Shown here: in pieces, positions 6,546 through 14,371 of the stretch | Layout: every line of letters starts with the position of its first letter | Position numbering within the stretch: the first letter of the stretch is position 1 | Source: JBFKOL01 sp041628815 | GTDB taxonomy: Bacteria; Bacteroidota; Bacteroidia; Chitinophagales; Saprospiraceae | Direction: 5' to 3' | Length of the DNA stretch: 18,516 nt | Assembly (NCBI GenBank): GCA_041628815.1 | Contig: JBFKOL010000046.1 | Span: forward strand, 1-18,516 | The notes under the pieces: generated by a model | The model's input: only the letters and a program-made list of their open reading frames with translations | Told to the model about the DNA's origin: nothing | The model's database searches: none | Made by a program: the position numbers and the translations under genes

Positions 6546-7707
6546 TTTTTATTCAACAATACGCCAGAACAAGGTAGCGATGGCTTGTTTTGGTGTTCTT
6601 TTGTTCCTATTGACATTTTCGTTGTTAGCACCTTGGATAACACTCGACAAATCAAAAGATGCCAACAACCAGGTATTATCACTTTCTCTTGAGAAACCTG
6701 GATTTTCAACGCAAGTACTGCTCAGGGCCAAGAACACCAACAGCAACCAAAGAATCACACACTGGCCTTATGATCCACCGAATAGCAAAAACACTGAGTG
6801 GATCCCTATTGATAGTTTGTCTTTTAAAGAGGGCTTTGAGGTGCAAGCCTGGTATGGTGGTGTAAACAGGACATTGGATATGGCAGATATTCTTTACAAG
6901 ATGTCTCCAGGCATGGTAAAAGAATACATGGGAGAGACGATTGTTTACAAGGACCAAAAAGGTGTTGGCTTTGAAGTGGAAAAAAATACCGGACAAAATC
7001 TCATTTATGATCATCATATAATTCAGGCACGATATATACTTGGAACAGATAAATACGGGCGCGACAATTTGAGCCGATTAGCCAGGGGATTGAGGATTTC
7101 TATTTTTATTGGCTTTATGGCTGTCATGGTATCAATACTCATAGGTGTTTTGGTCGGGGCAACCGGGGGTTATTACGGAGGGCGCATTGATAATTCAATC
7201 TTGCTATTAATAAATACGAGCTGGTCCATTCCCACATTGTTGCTTGCTTTTGCAATCATTATTGCCTTTGGTAAAGGAATGATGGTGATTGTTTTAGCCG
7301 TTGGTTTGACCATGTGGGTTGATGTGGCAAGATTAATCAGGGGACAGGTAATGCAAATCAAAAATGAACACTACATAAAAGCCGCCAAGATTTTGGGGTA
7401 CAAGAGCCAACGGATCATAGTAAGACACATACTGCCAAATATCATGGGTCCACTGCTTGTGATTGCTTCTGCCAACTTTGCAACAGCCGTCTTGGTTGAA
7501 GCTGGCCTCAGCTATCTTGGGCTGGGAATTCAACCTCCATCGCCCTCCCTTGGCAACATGTTGCAAGAAAACTATGCATATGCTACCGGAGGATTTATTT
7601 ACCTCGCTATCTTTCCGATCATAATGATTATGTCGTTGGTTTTATGCTTCAATTTGCTGGGAACATCACTGCGCGATGCATTTGATGTAAAAAGAACAAA
7701 AGCATGA
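6535..7707 (+). CDS. ABC transporter permease, peptide/DppC-OppC type, with enlarged periplasmic loop
   Basis: Inner-membrane permease subunit of a peptide/nickel-type ABC importer, 390 residues. One transmembrane segment (14-35) is followed by a periplasmic stretch of about 130 residues. The DppC signature LGTDKYGRD (169-177) comes next, then about five further membrane segments. The EAA loop that docks the ATPase is at 282-302 (A-A-K-I-L-G and R-H-I-L-P-N). In ordinary DppC the LGTD motif comes at about residue 70-90, so this loop carries an insertion of roughly 90 residues. The start is TTG at 6535, since no upstream ATG fits and the first membrane helix follows at once. It overlaps the previous gene by 11 nt and the next by 4 nt. 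No partner permease, ATPase or binding protein is nearby. Confidence 0.88.
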   Translation: MKSSFYSTIRQNKVAMACFGVLLFLLTFSLLAPWITLDKSKDANNQVLSLSLEKPGFSTQVLLRAKNTNSNQRITHWPYDPPNSKNTEWIPIDSLSFKEGFEVQAWYGGVNRTLDMADILYKMSPGMVKEYMGETIVYKDQKGVGFEVEKNTGQNLIYDHHIIQARYILGTDKYGRDNLSRLARGLRISIFIGFMAVMVSILIGVLVGATGGYYGGRIDNSILLLINTSWSIPTLLLAFAIIIAFGKGMMVIVLAVGLTMWVDVARLIRGQVMQIKNEHYIKAAKILGYKSQRIIVRHILPNIMGPLLVIASANFATAVLVEAGLSYLGLGIQPPSPSLGNMLQENYAYATGGFIYLAIFPIIMIMSLVLCFNLLGTSLRDAFDVKRTKA

Positions 7708-8942
7708 GCAGAGAATTGGCCGTACTGGAAAAACTGGAAAAGGAACTCAGTCTTAAAGAACTGCAGATCAAAAGTCTGCTGACAATTACTCAGGCTATTA
7801 ACGATAATGTATCCGCAGAGGGCTTATTTAATATGTATCGCTCCTTCTTGAGTTGGGAAATGGGCATTACCAAAATGGGACTTTTCATTCCGGATGAAGA
7901 TGATGAAAACAGCTGGCGTTGTGCCTCACAGATCAACATTGAAAAAGATGAAATTGATGAGGAGAAGATCATTGTAGAATTACTTGACTTCAACCGGTTA
8001 CATACGGTTAAGTCTATCGACCACAAATCCCTGCAACCATTTGATATAATCATTCCAGTGTTTCACAAGGAAAAGCCCATCGCATATTCCTTGATAGGCG
8101 GCATTAAGTCTAAGGATGATCTGTACAATAAGATACAGTTTATCACCACCATCACGAATATCATTGCGGTCGCCATAGAAAACAAAAGGTTATTCAAAAG
8201 ACAAATTGTGCAGGAAAGACTAAAAAAAGAAATTGAGCTGGCCAGCAGTGTACAAAAAATGCTCATACCGACCGACCTGCCTAAAAATGATCGCTACGAG
8301 ATTTCCACCATTTATCAACCTCACTTCAATGTGGGGGGTGATTACCTCGATTTTATCGACTTCAAAAATGATCGATTCGTTTTTTGTATCGCGGATATAT
8401 CCGGAAAGGGCGTTGCAGCAGCGCTCTTAATGGCCAACTTTCAAGCAATGATTCAAAGCCTGATTTATCAGTATAGAGACCTCGAGACGTTTATTTTTGC
8501 GCTAAACCAAACGGTGTACAGGGTAACAAAAAGCGATAAATTCATCACCTTTTTCATTGGAGAGGTTGATGTATCCAAAAGAACCCTCAAATACATAAAT
8601 GCCGGGCACTATCCGCCCGTTTTGTATGACAAAGGGAAGGTCAGACGGCTCACGCACGGTTGTACAGTGATAGGTGCATTTGAAAAACTCCCTTCCATTC
8701 AAGAGGAAGAGCTGAACATACACCCCGGGACAACAATAATGTGTTTCACTGATGGCCTGCCAGATTTAAAAAATGAAAAAGGAGAGTATTTTGAAGACAA
8801 GAAAATAGAGGAATTTGTCCTGAAAAACGGCCAGCATAACGCAGAAGAATTCAATGAGGCCTTATTAAATGAAATAGAGAAATTCAGGGGAGAAGAAACT
8901 TTTCCCGACGACATTGCAGTGTTGACATGCAAAGTATTCTGA
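7704..8942 (+). CDS. GAF-PP2C (SpoIIE/RsbU-type) serine phosphatase
   Basis: A cytoplasmic PP2C-type protein phosphatase of 412 residues. Residues 1-27 look like a short coiled coil. Residues 28-163 form a GAF-like sensor, and 163-190 a helical linker (ERLKKEIELASSVQKML, typical of RsbU-like proteins). The catalytic domain covers about 190-412. Its metal-binding acids are visible: GGD (211-213), ADISGKG (230-236), TDG (349-351) and PDD (401-403). By family it would dephosphorylate an anti-sigma-antagonist or similar regulator, but no STAS protein or anti-sigma kinase is in the window. The ATGA overlap with the permease gene suggests coupled translation. Family confidence is high, and the signal and target are unknown. 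Confidence 0.93.
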   Translation: MSRELAVLEKLEKELSLKELQIKSLLTITQAINDNVSAEGLFNMYRSFLSWEMGITKMGLFIPDEDDENSWRCASQINIEKDEIDEEKIIVELLDFNRLHTVKSIDHKSLQPFDIIIPVFHKEKPIAYSLIGGIKSKDDLYNKIQFITTITNIIAVAIENKRLFKRQIVQERLKKEIELASSVQKMLIPTDLPKNDRYEISTIYQPHFNVGGDYLDFIDFKNDRFVFCIADISGKGVAAALLMANFQAMIQSLIYQYRDLETFIFALNQTVYRVTKSDKFITFFIGEVDVSKRTLKYINAGHYPPVLYDKGKVRRLTHGCTVIGAFEKLPSIQEEELNIHPGTTIMCFTDGLPDLKNEKGEYFEDKKIEEFVLKNGQHNAEEFNEALLNEIEKFRGEETFPDDIAVLTCKVF

Positions 8943-8997
8943 CAGAGAAGATGAGCGTGAAAATCAGTATTTTGAGACGATCATTTGAACCCGCGGG

Positions 8998-9768
8998 ATG
9001 AAGAACAAAATAGTCGCTGCTTTACTTGCTTTTATCGGAGGCACATTTGGAATCCACAAATTCTATTTGAGAGACCCGGGGGCAGGTGTTTTTTACATTT
9101 TCCTGACATTTATGACATCGAGGTTTTTTCCGTTGACCACATTTCTCGGATTTATCGATGGCTTGAGATACCTCATGATGTCTCCCGAGGAATTTGACCG
9201 CAAGTTCAATCAACGTTATTACCGGGAAAGACCAAAATTCCAAAGACGCACGAGAAGGAAAAAGAAAAAAGAGCAATACTATGAAGTCAGGGAAAAGAAA
9301 ACGCCATCATTGCGCAAAATTCGCCACAACCCGTTCAAAAAAAGTGGCTTGCAGAAATACAAGGATTACGAGATAGAAGAAGCCATTGAAGACTTCAAGA
9401 AGGGTTTAAAAATTCAACCTGAGGATGTTGCACTGCGATTCAATCTCGCATGTGCTTATTCTCTCCTTGAATACAAGGAGGAGGCCTTTAGATATCTGGA
9501 CGAAGCTGTACAAAAAGGTCTCACAGACTTTGAAAAGATTACCTCCCACGATGATCTGGCCTTTTTAAGGATTCAACCAGAATTTGAATCATTTAGGAAA
9601 AATGGGTTTCGAATTCCCAAAGATGCGAAAGTGGGCAAGGATGAAAGCGAAAAACCCATGGACGACATCTTACTTGCCCAGCTCAATCGACTTATGGAGT
9701 TGAGAAAGAAAGGAGTGCTCACGGAAAATGAATATGTGACGGAACGCAGAAAAATTCTCAAGGGATAA
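8998..9768 (+). CDS. TM2-domain protein with TPR-like middle and SHOCT-like C-terminus
   Basis: A 256-residue membrane protein of unknown function. The N-terminal TM2 domain (1-60) has two membrane segments with the family's GGTFGIHKFYL turn (14-24). A very basic linker (about 72-115) follows. A TPR-like helical pair lies at about 118-175 (ALRFNLACAYSLLEYKEEA), then a region matching the tail common in Bacteroidota TPR proteins. The last 36 residues (DDILLAQLNRLMELRKKGVL, 222-241, then a tyrosine-containing turn) look like a SHOCT domain, a short module often at protein ends. The start is the ATG at 8998, 55 nt after the phosphatase gene. TM2 proteins are membrane proteins with unclear roles, so no function is claimed. 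Confidence 0.8.
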   Translation: MKNKIVAALLAFIGGTFGIHKFYLRDPGAGVFYIFLTFMTSRFFPLTTFLGFIDGLRYLMMSPEEFDRKFNQRYYRERPKFQRRTRRKKKKEQYYEVREKKTPSLRKIRHNPFKKSGLQKYKDYEIEEAIEDFKKGLKIQPEDVALRFNLACAYSLLEYKEEAFRYLDEAVQKGLTDFEKITSHDDLAFLRIQPEFESFRKNGFRIPKDAKVGKDESEKPMDDILLAQLNRLMELRKKGVLTENEYVTERRKILKG

Positions 9769-9790
9769 ATCATTTCACAAAAGGGGCAGA

Positions 9791-10492
9791 ATGGGTGGTT
9801 ATCTGGTCAAAAGAGCAACTAGAGCGCTTCTTAAAGACTTTATTGAACTAATTTATCCACCTCTATGCCCCTGTTGCGGGATGGAAGAAAGAATGAATAA
9901 TGGTTTGTTTTGCCTTTATTGCTACCACAACCTACCATTCACTACAACAAACGGGGTTGAACATGCGCTCGTTGGGAAAGACGAAATGCTTGAAAACGTG
10001 ACAAGCTTATTTTACTACGATGGTTCGGGGCTGGTTAAAGAAATACTACAGGAAATTAAGTACAAAAACAACAGAAAATTGGCATACAATCTTGGGCGAG
10101 TGCTCGGAAAGAGTATATTAAAGCAAATAGGAGAATCAAAAACAATCATAATTCCGGTGCCCCTGCACACTAAGAAATTGAGGCAAAGAGGATACAACCA
10201 AGCTGAAGAAATAGGTAGAGGCATTCAAGCGGTTGTAGATTTGCCGCTGCGCAATGTTCTAAGAAGAAAAACACACCACATTTCAGCTACTCGAGTCGGT
10301 AAAGAACAAAGAATGAGCAGGCTCATGAATGCTTATGGAATCAAAAAGGAAATTGGCGAAGACATTCATCAAGTTGTCATTGTGGATGATGTCATCACCA
10401 CGGGCGCTACGATCAAAGCGTGCAAAAGTGCCATAAAAAATAGCTCATTTAAAGGAAAGATCATAGTTGCCTCCTTGGCCATTACAATCTAA
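9791..10492 (+). CDS. comF: ComF-family phosphoribosyltransferase-like protein
   Basis: Member of the ComF/GntX family, which in naturally competent bacteria helps import or process single-stranded DNA. In other species its role is uncertain. It has 233 residues. An N-terminal zinc-ribbon-like part has Cys26, Cys28, Cys29, Cys41 and Cys44 (PLCPCCG and CLYC). It is followed by a phosphoribosyltransferase fold with RQRGYNQAEEIGRG (131-144) and the PRPP-binding loop VVIVDDVITTGAT (195-207). All signature pieces are intact. It starts 22 nt after the TM2 gene and ends 8 nt before the DinB-family gene, so it is likely in the same transcript. No other competence gene is in the window. Confidence 0.92.
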   Translation: MGGYLVKRATRALLKDFIELIYPPLCPCCGMEERMNNGLFCLYCYHNLPFTTTNGVEHALVGKDEMLENVTSLFYYDGSGLVKEILQEIKYKNNRKLAYNLGRVLGKSILKQIGESKTIIIPVPLHTKKLRQRGYNQAEEIGRGIQAVVDLPLRNVLRRKTHHISATRVGKEQRMSRLMNAYGIKKEIGEDIHQVVIVDDVITTGATIKACKSAIKNSSFKGKIIVASLAITI

Positions 10493-10500
10493 CAGGACAC

Positions 10501-11016
10501 ATGACTAGCAAAATTGCACAACAATTGATAGAAGAGTTCAACAGGAGGATACACCAAGAAAATATTCCACGGATCAAGAAATGTCTCATCATGTTGAATG
10601 AAGAACAAATCTGGTATGCCCACAATCCTTCTGTCAACAGCATAGGAAATCTGATTTTGCATTTGTGCGGTAACGTCAATCAATGGATAGGGTCGGGAAT
10701 AGGCAAAATACCCGATCACCGGAAAAGGGATGAAGAATTCAGGAAGGGACAAAAGATCGATAAAAAGACGCTCATATTTCTTCTCGAAGAATTGAGAAAA
10801 GTAACCGATAAAGCATTGGAAAAATTAACAACCCTGGACCTTGAAGAAAAATTGATAGTTCAGGGTTTCTCTGAAAAGCCCACTGGAGTAATCGTTCATG
10901 TAATTGAGCATTTTTCTTATCACACCGGACAAATAGCACAAATGACCAAAATTCTGTGCGGCAAGGATCTTGGGTTCTACGACGGAATAGATTTGAACAA
11001 GAAAACCAAGGCTTAG
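10501..11016 (+). CDS. DinB-superfamily protein (DUF1572-like)
   Basis: A 171-residue four-helix-bundle protein of the DinB/YfiT-like superfamily. Candidate metal-ligand histidines fall in the usual places: H54 (LILHLCGN), H137 (VIEHFSYH) and H141. Some relatives are thiol-dependent transferases, but most have no known activity, and none is assigned here. It is the last gene of the rightward run and begins 8 nt after comF. Its stop TAG (11014-11016) interlocks with the stop TAA of the convergent pyrH (11013-11015), leaving no room for a terminator between them. Confidence 0.82.
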   Translation: MTSKIAQQLIEEFNRRIHQENIPRIKKCLIMLNEEQIWYAHNPSVNSIGNLILHLCGNVNQWIGSGIGKIPDHRKRDEEFRKGQKIDKKTLIFLLEELRKVTDKALEKLTTLDLEEKLIVQGFSEKPTGVIVHVIEHFSYHTGQIAQMTKILCGKDLGFYDGIDLNKKTKA

Positions 11017-11726
11017 TGTGATACGAGGGTGCCAACGGCCTTGCCGAGTACAGCTTTCTTAAGATTTCCTGGTTCATTGATGTTAAAAACCACTATAGGC
11101 ATTTGGTTTTCTTCACACATGGTAAAAGCTGTCATATCCATGACCTTAAAGCCATTCTGAATTACTTTCTTAAAAGTCAATTTTTGAAAGAGTTCTGCAT
11201 CGTCGTTAAGGGCAGGGTCGGAGGAGTATACACCATCAACCTTGGTTCCTTTCAAAATGGCATCAGCACTGATTTCATTGGCACGTAGAGCCGCGGCAGA
11301 GTCCGTGGTAAAGTATGGACTGCCAGTACCAGCGCTAAAAATTACGATTCTGCCTTTTTCGAGGTGTCGTGTAGCTCTTCTGCGTATATAGGGTTCGGCA
11401 ATTTCCCTCATTTCTATTGCGCTTACGAGCCTGGTGAACATGCCAAAATTTTCAAGGGCGCTTTGAAGGGCCAGGCCGTTGATGCATGTAGCAAGCATTC
11501 CCATATAATCACCCTGTGCCCTTTCAATACCCAGGTTTTGAGCATTGAGCCCACGGAAGATATTTCCACCACCGATAACAATCGCTACCTCCACACCCAG
11601 TTCGACAACCGATTTAATTTCGGCGGAGTAATGACGAAGTTTTTCGGGAGAAATCCCGAATTGGCGATCGCCCATGAGAGCTTCGCCACTGAGCTTCAGA
11701 AGTATGCGTTTGTATTTGACCGACAT
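11013..11726 (-). CDS. pyrH: UMP kinase
   Basis: Phosphorylates UMP to UDP with ATP, an essential step in pyrimidine nucleotide synthesis. The enzyme is a cytoplasmic hexamer. Its 237 residues match the bacterial family end to end: KRILLKLSGEAL (6-17), the glycine loop IGGGNIFRG (51-59), SAGTGSPYFTTDSAAALRA (131-149) and KVDGVYSSDP (162-171). It lies after tsf in the same direction, as in many bacteria, but an intrinsic terminator lies in the 64-bp gap. It is thus expressed by read-through or its own weak promoter. The frr gene that often follows pyrH is absent; the convergent DinB-family gene is there instead. Confidence 0.97.
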   Translation of the reverse strand: MSVKYKRILLKLSGEALMGDRQFGISPEKLRHYSAEIKSVVELGVEVAIVIGGGNIFRGLNAQNLGIERAQGDYMGMLATCINGLALQSALENFGMFTRLVSAIEMREIAEPYIRRRATRHLEKGRIVIFSAGTGSPYFTTDSAAALRANEISADAILKGTKVDGVYSSDPALNDDAELFQKLTFKKVIQNGFKVMDMTAFTMCEENQMPIVVFNINEPGNLKKAVLGKAVGTLVSH

Positions 11727-11755
11727 CCAATAAATTTAAGAATTACTGTGGCTGC

Positions 11756-11783
11756 AAAAAAAAAGCGGCCACTAAGGCCGCCT
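11756..11783 (-). terminator. Rho-independent terminator after tsf
   Basis: On the minus strand GCGGCC-TTAGT-GGCCGC forms a perfect 6-bp all-GC stem with a 5-nt loop, followed at once by nine T residues (11756-11764 on the plus strand are A). It lies 8 bp past the tsf stop and before pyrH. The other strand has a short A-rich upstream run and a T-poor tail, so the call is for leftward transcription. Confidence 0.88.
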
Positions 11784-11790
11784 AAAAAAT

Positions 11791-12633
11791 TTATCCTAAA
11801 GTAATGTGTTTAAAATCAGTGACCGTCAGATCAGGATCTTTCTCCTTCAGATAAGAACCAACAGAAAGTTTACTATCCTTGACATAGGACTGATTCAGCA
11901 GGGTTGTTTCTTTGAAAAATTTATTCAAACGACCAAGTGCGATTTTTTCAAGCATTTGTTCTGGCTTACCTTCATTGCGCGCCAGTTCTTTTCCAATCTC
12001 CAACTCTTTATCGATTACGGCTTTAGGCACATCATTTTTATCTACAGCGATGGGCTTCATCGCTGCAACTTGCATGGCAATATTTTTACCGTACTCAACG
12101 AGATCCGGACCTTCTTGGTTGAGGGCCACGATCACGCCTGCCTTGTATCCCATATGAATGTAGGGCACAACCTGACCTTGTCCCGGAGAGGTTTCAAGCT
12201 TGGCATATTCTTTCAGTTCTATTTTTTCACCTATAACCCCAACTTGTTCCGTGATTTTTTCACCGATGGACACGCCATTTTCAAAGGGCAATGACAACAG
12301 GTCATCAATATTTTTCGGGAGATTCTTTAGGGCAATGTCAGCTATGGACTTTGCCAGAGCAATAAAGCCCTCTCCTTTTGCAACGAAATCAGTTTCACAA
12401 CTTAGTCTAATTACGACACCGTTGTTGCGACTTGGCGTTGTAACAGCAATGACGACGCCTTCATTAGCTTCTCTTTCTGCTCGTTTTGCTGAAAGTTTCT
12501 GGCCTTTTTTACGCAACACTTCAATAGCGGCTTCTATGTCACCACCTGATTCGGTGAGTGCCTTTTTGCAATCCATCATTCCTGCACCGGTTATGTCTCG
12601 CAATTCCTTTACATCTTTCGCAGATATACTCAT
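11791..12633 (-). CDS. tsf: Elongation factor Ts
   Basis: Nucleotide-exchange factor that releases GDP from EF-Tu. It has 280 residues. The N-terminal UBA-like module holds LRDITGAGMMDCKKAL (11-26), and the EF-Tu contact motif TDFV is at 81-84 in SCETDFVAKG. The second signature YIHMGYKAGVIVALN is also intact. The length is typical of Bacteroidota EF-Ts. It begins 31 nt after rpsB on the same strand, the usual rpsB-tsf pair, and is closed by the terminator at 11756-11783. Confidence 0.97.
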   Translation of the reverse strand: MSISAKDVKELRDITGAGMMDCKKALTESGGDIEAAIEVLRKKGQKLSAKRAEREANEGVVIAVTTPSRNNGVVIRLSCETDFVAKGEGFIALAKSIADIALKNLPKNIDDLLSLPFENGVSIGEKITEQVGVIGEKIELKEYAKLETSPGQGQVVPYIHMGYKAGVIVALNQEGPDLVEYGKNIAMQVAAMKPIAVDKNDVPKAVIDKELEIGKELARNEGKPEQMLEKIALGRLNKFFKETTLLNQSYVKDSKLSVGSYLKEKDPDLTVTDFKHITLG

Positions 12634-12664
12634 TTTGGTAATTATAGAAGGTTATTAATATGTG

Positions 12665-13381
12665 TCAAGCAGTTTCCAGTTCGGCTTTTGCTTGTTTTCT
12701 CATTTCAAGACCTTCCTTGATCGCCTCGGTCATATAAGAAGTTATAATAGAGATAGATTTGGAAGCATCATCGTTAGAGGGTATCGGAAAGTCGATCAAT
12801 CCGGGGTTGCTATTGGTGTCCACCATTGCTATTGTCCGGATACCAAGTTTATTGGCTTCAGTAATAGCAAGATGTTCATGCATAATGTCGACTACAAACA
12901 TGGCTGCTGGTATCCTGTTCAGGTTGGAAACACCCCCTAAAACCTTTTCCAGCTTGTTTTTCTCACGCTCTAATGTAAGACGCTCTTTTTTTGTGATGCT
13001 GGTCAAGGATCCGTCAGCGAGCATATTTTCAATGTTCTGCATTTTTTTAACAGACCTTCGGATGGTTGCAAAGTTGGTCATCATGCCCCCGAGCCACCGG
13101 TCGGTGACGTAAGGCATGTTAACGCTTTTAGCGGCATCCGTTACAATGTCACGTGCTTGCTTTTTAGTAGCTACGAAAAGAATTTTTCTTCCCGATTTAG
13201 CTATGGAACGAAGTGCATTAGCAGCTTTGTCCATACACTCGATCGTTCTGTTCAAGTCTATTATGTGGACACCCTTTCTCTCTGAAAAAATATACTTACG
13301 CATCTTTGGATTCCACTTTTTGCGCATATGGCCAAAGTGAACACCCGCGTCCAGTAATTCTTGGTATTGTGCTTTTTGCAT
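12665..13381 (-). CDS. rpsB: 30S ribosomal protein S2
   Basis: Small-subunit ribosomal protein of 238 residues. Signatures include the start QKAQYQELLDAGVHFGHMRK, WNPKMRKYIFSERKGVHIID (23-42), RWLGGMMTNF and the C-terminal PGLIDFPIPSNDD. The ATG at 13379-13381 is 11 nt after rpsI, in the ribosomal operon. Nothing is unusual in length or motifs. Confidence 0.98.
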   Translation of the reverse strand: MQKAQYQELLDAGVHFGHMRKKWNPKMRKYIFSERKGVHIIDLNRTIECMDKAANALRSIAKSGRKILFVATKKQARDIVTDAAKSVNMPYVTDRWLGGMMTNFATIRRSVKKMQNIENMLADGSLTSITKKERLTLEREKNKLEKVLGGVSNLNRIPAAMFVVDIMHEHLAITEANKLGIRTIAMVDTNSNPGLIDFPIPSNDDASKSISIITSYMTEAIKEGLEMRKQAKAELETA

Positions 13382-13392
13382 GATCTTCTTGA

Positions 13393-13779
13393 TTATCGCT
13401 TGGAGAATTGGAAGCTCTTGCGAGCTTTTGGTTTGCCGTATTTCTTTCTTTCAACTACGCGAGCATCGCGGGTGAGGTACTTGTGATCTTTTAGAACCTC
13501 TTTGTTTTCTTCATTCATTTGAACAAGGGCCCGGGCAATTCCTAATCTAATGGCCTCGGCCTGACCTTTAAAGCCGCCCCCGGAAACATTGATCTTGATG
13601 TCGTAGTCCTTCCCAAAATTTACAATTTTCAAAGGGTTTTCGATGTTGAATTGAATGTGTTGAAGCGGAAAATACTCCTTGTAGTCTTTTCCGTTGATCT
13701 CGATCTTGCCCTTTCCTTTTCGGACATATACACGAGCCACACTGGCTTTTCTTCTGCCTATGGTATTAATCGTATCCAT
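13393..13779 (-). CDS. rpsI: 30S ribosomal protein S9
   Basis: Small-subunit protein of 128 residues whose basic C-terminal tail reaches the P-site tRNA. TIGRRKASVARVYVRKGKG marks the start, GGGFKGQAEAIRLGIARAL the centre, and RKKYGKPKARKSFQFSKR the tail, ending in the universal SKR. It starts 3 nt after the rplM stop, so translation is probably coupled. Confidence 0.98.
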   Translation of the reverse strand: MDTINTIGRRKASVARVYVRKGKGKIEINGKDYKEYFPLQHIQFNIENPLKIVNFGKDYDIKINVSGGGFKGQAEAIRLGIARALVQMNEENKEVLKDHKYLTRDARVVERKKYGKPKARKSFQFSKR

Positions 13780-13782
13780 TCT

Positions 13783-14229
13783 CTATGAAACTTTTAATGG
13801 TTGAGGATTTTGTGCTGAATGCGGATGATCCGGGCCAGTATACACGTAGAGGCTTCGGAACATTTCACGGCCCAGACGATTTTTGGGCAACATTCCTTTT
13901 ACGGCTTTCTCAACAATGGCAACGGGCTTTTTTTCAAGCATTTCTTTCGCTGTGCGGCGTTTGAGTCCACCGGTATAACCCGAATACCTCAAGTATTCTT
14001 TTTGGTCCCATTTTTTACCGGTAAATCGAACTTTTTCCGCATTGACAACGATGACTTTGTCACCATTATCGACATGAGGCGTATATGACGGTTTGTGTTT
14101 GCCCTTTAGGACATGGGCTATGACAGATGAAAGCCTTCCTACAGACTGACCTTCAGCATCAACTATGTACCATACTTTTTGTACATCTTCCACCCTAAGG
14201 GATCGTGTTTTAAACGATGTGGTATTCAC
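13783..14229 (-). CDS. rplM: 50S ribosomal protein L13
   Basis: Large-subunit protein of 148 residues. It is recognised by WYIVDAEGQSVGRLSS, KHKPSYTPHVDNGDKVIVVNA and GMLPKNRLGREMFRSLYVY. The start codon is GTG (14227-14229), giving MNTTSFKTRSL, which matches the expected N-terminus of Bacteroidota L13. It is the first gene of the operon rplM-rpsI-rpsB-tsf and is preceded by a strong-looking promoter at 14259-14289. The predicted leader is only about 20-25 nt, so there is no room for a structured ribosomal-protein leader. Confidence 0.97.
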   Translation of the reverse strand: MNTTSFKTRSLRVEDVQKVWYIVDAEGQSVGRLSSVIAHVLKGKHKPSYTPHVDNGDKVIVVNAEKVRFTGKKWDQKEYLRYSGYTGGLKRRTAKEMLEKKPVAIVEKAVKGMLPKNRLGREMFRSLYVYTGPDHPHSAQNPQPLKVS

Positions 14230-14258
14230 TTTTTTACTTTAAATTTTCAAAAGAGCGG

Positions 14259-14289
14259 CAAAGGTAATCTTATATGACCGCACAAGCAA
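14259..14289 (-). promoter_or_regulatory. Bacteroidota-type promoter of the rplM operon
   Basis: On the minus strand TACCTTTG (14259-14266) matches the -7 consensus TAnnTTTG exactly. A TTG -33 element lies at 14287-14289, 20 nt upstream, the usual spacing in this phylum. The transcript would start near 14252, about 23 nt before the rplM GTG. Confidence 0.75.
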
Positions 14290-14371
14290 GAAAGTAAAGT
14301 AAAAAAAAGAGAATGAGGGTATATAACTAATTGAAAATCAGTATAAAAATCGCACGCTGGTCAAATTTTAT

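Noticed and set aside
8951..9001. Short reading frame of 16 codons whose TGA overlaps the TM2 gene start
   Set aside because: Too short, with no recognisable sequence and no Shine-Dalgarno; may only be chance between two genes.
13150..13155. CACGTG core inside rpsB
   Set aside because: The flanking arms do not match the TGTT/AACA ends of parS.
14328..14344. Imperfect hairpin ACTGATT/AATTAGT after the TPR gene as a terminator
   Set aside because: The stem is short, AT-rich with a wobble pair, and no T-run follows.
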